DNA of 64,000 nt, taken from contig OX596334.1 in the NCBI GenBank assembly GCA_951394405.1, forward strand, positions 186,001 to 250,000. Direction: 5' to 3'. Made by a program: the position numbers and the translations under genes. The notes beneath the pieces were generated by a model, which did not search any database, was not told the origin of the DNA, and was given only the letters and a program-made list of their open reading frames with translations. Positions 62,983 through 64,000 of this stretch are shown in pieces. This stretch comes from Coprinellus micaceus (lineage: Eukaryota > Basidiomycota > Agaricomycetes > Agaricales > Psathyrellaceae). How positions within the stretch are numbered: the stretch's first letter is position 1; the number at the start of each line of letters is the position of its first letter.

Positions 62983-64000
62983 CGAAGAGCAGTGCCGGTT
63001 GATGAGCGGGAAGTGATAGAGAAGTATGCGTCGTCAGAGCGTCGGAGGAGGGGAAGGCCTGCTTCTTCAGCGTCTCGACGGGTCAGCTTATATGTTCCTC
63101 GGGAAGCCGAAGGCGACAAATCTTGAGCATCACTGCAAGTTCCCTCTCAACATCCATAATCCAGCAAAAGACCTGCTCGGCTCTCTAGGTCCAAAGAATT
63201 CCGGGTCGATTGAACCGATCTGAACCTTAATTTGTGAATTCGCTAGATTCGAGGACAAGCGATCAAAAGTTGGAACGTGATTGAGGGGCCACAATTGGTT
63301 AGCGTGCAAGCTAAGTCCGGGTCCAAGGGCAGATCGAGGGCGTATTTTCTCTGTTGCCTGAGCTTACGCGTCAGATTGATCTGAGGGGATGGGGGCACAG
63401 GGAACATAGAAGAAACCATCTGGTCATATGTTCATCGCATCTGGTCACGTTTCGGACCCCTGAGTGGTGCCAGCCTTGAGCGCTTCACGGCTGATCCCGC
63501 AATTTGAGTTACGGTGGTGACAGTGGAGGGCTCGTTAGCATCAAGTTAAAGAGAATATCTCCGAATGAACGATCCCGAGTATCTGGGTATTGCCGTCAGC
63601 TCCTGATCGTTCTTGGAATTTGAGTGCTCGTGGCAAGTGGGTTGCGGGGCCTGGCGTCTAAAGACTGATGGCACATCAGGAGTCGAACAAGAAGCCTGAG
63701 TTCAGGCGATTGAGGCTACTCCTCGCTGGCTGTTCGGACGGCGGCTGCTTGTCATCGAATGAAATGCACAGACCCCTGGGGCGTGTTCTTCATGCGGCCA
63801 CCAACTGGGCAGGGCACCGATGAAGAACCCCCGTTTAAAGGCGCCAATAACCATTTCTTTGCTCGACCTTCCCCAGTCATCGAACCTACACGAGGTACGC
63901 CTCCGCACTTATCCCTTGTTTCCCCAATTAGCTGAGCCTCGCTTGCTTTCTGTGTCGGTGCATGTCAGACCCAAAGGCGTGTCTTAGGCATGCCCTGCGT
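62983..64000. other. Gene-free stretch to the window end
   Basis: Upstream of the gene at 61870-62982. AAAGGCGCC at 63837-63845 is the only recognised motif; a gene could begin beyond the window. Confidence 0.3.

Overview
This window looks like chromosomal DNA from a mushroom-forming basidiomycete (Agaricomycetes). Genes are split by many short GT-AG introns, mostly 48-70 nt. The gene families are typical of that class: MYND-finger proteins, F-box/leucine-rich proteins, a GMC (AA3-type) oxidoreductase, a NACHT-ankyrin NLR-like protein and a DUF6698-type protein. No rRNA, tRNA, CRISPR or bacterial-type operon was seen. Species was not determined. All exon models were made by reading frames and splice signals by eye and comparing paralogues within the window.

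Left third (1-26 kb): a lineage-specific cluster of large MYND-finger proteins (about 625-665 aa). Six copies look intact: 75-2240, 2533-5027, 11113-13274, 13409-15520 (minus), 19904-22100 and 24087-26231 (minus). One nearly full-length copy is broken (5388-7542) and one is a truncated relic (16190-16628). Nearly all the larger copies share one exon plan: a tiny first exon, a 1.24-1.33 kb second exon, a MYND exon, a C-terminal exon and usually a tiny last exon. An F-box gene (8527-10635), an F-box-like gene (17654-19145, minus) and a Pro/Gly-rich protein (23068-23802) sit among them.

Middle (27-46 kb): an ER-type FKBP prolyl isomerase (27037-27708). Two more F-box-like paralogues follow, one split by a 579-bp Tc1/mariner-like MITE and one carrying a frameshift. 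There are four paralogous intronless genes for a galactose-binding-like domain plus a C-terminal membrane segment (three clustered at 31.6-34.8 kb, one at 44.8 kb). Next are a degenerate HNH-like gene with a decayed tandem copy of its 3' half, and a secreted, probably GPI-anchored GMC oxidoreductase preceded by a 2.7-kb gene-free, pyrimidine-rich region.

Right third (46-64 kb): an NLR-like NACHT-ankyrin gene whose ankyrin repeats sit on separate phase-1 exons. Two TIR elements lie 27 bp apart (49775-50792 and 50820-51044), followed by an eight-exon DUF6698-type gene and another MITE with an 8-bp target-site duplication (54100-54407). Then come a 12-exon gene for a 999-aa protein of unknown function, a triple palindromic repeat (59817-60050) and two small genes of unknown function.

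The genes do not form an evident pathway. The window reads as an accessory region shaped by tandem duplication, decay of copies and insertion of small non-autonomous transposons. A recurring intergenic element, TA(A/G)GCGCC, lies 100-300 bp upstream of many starts and may be a shared promoter motif.
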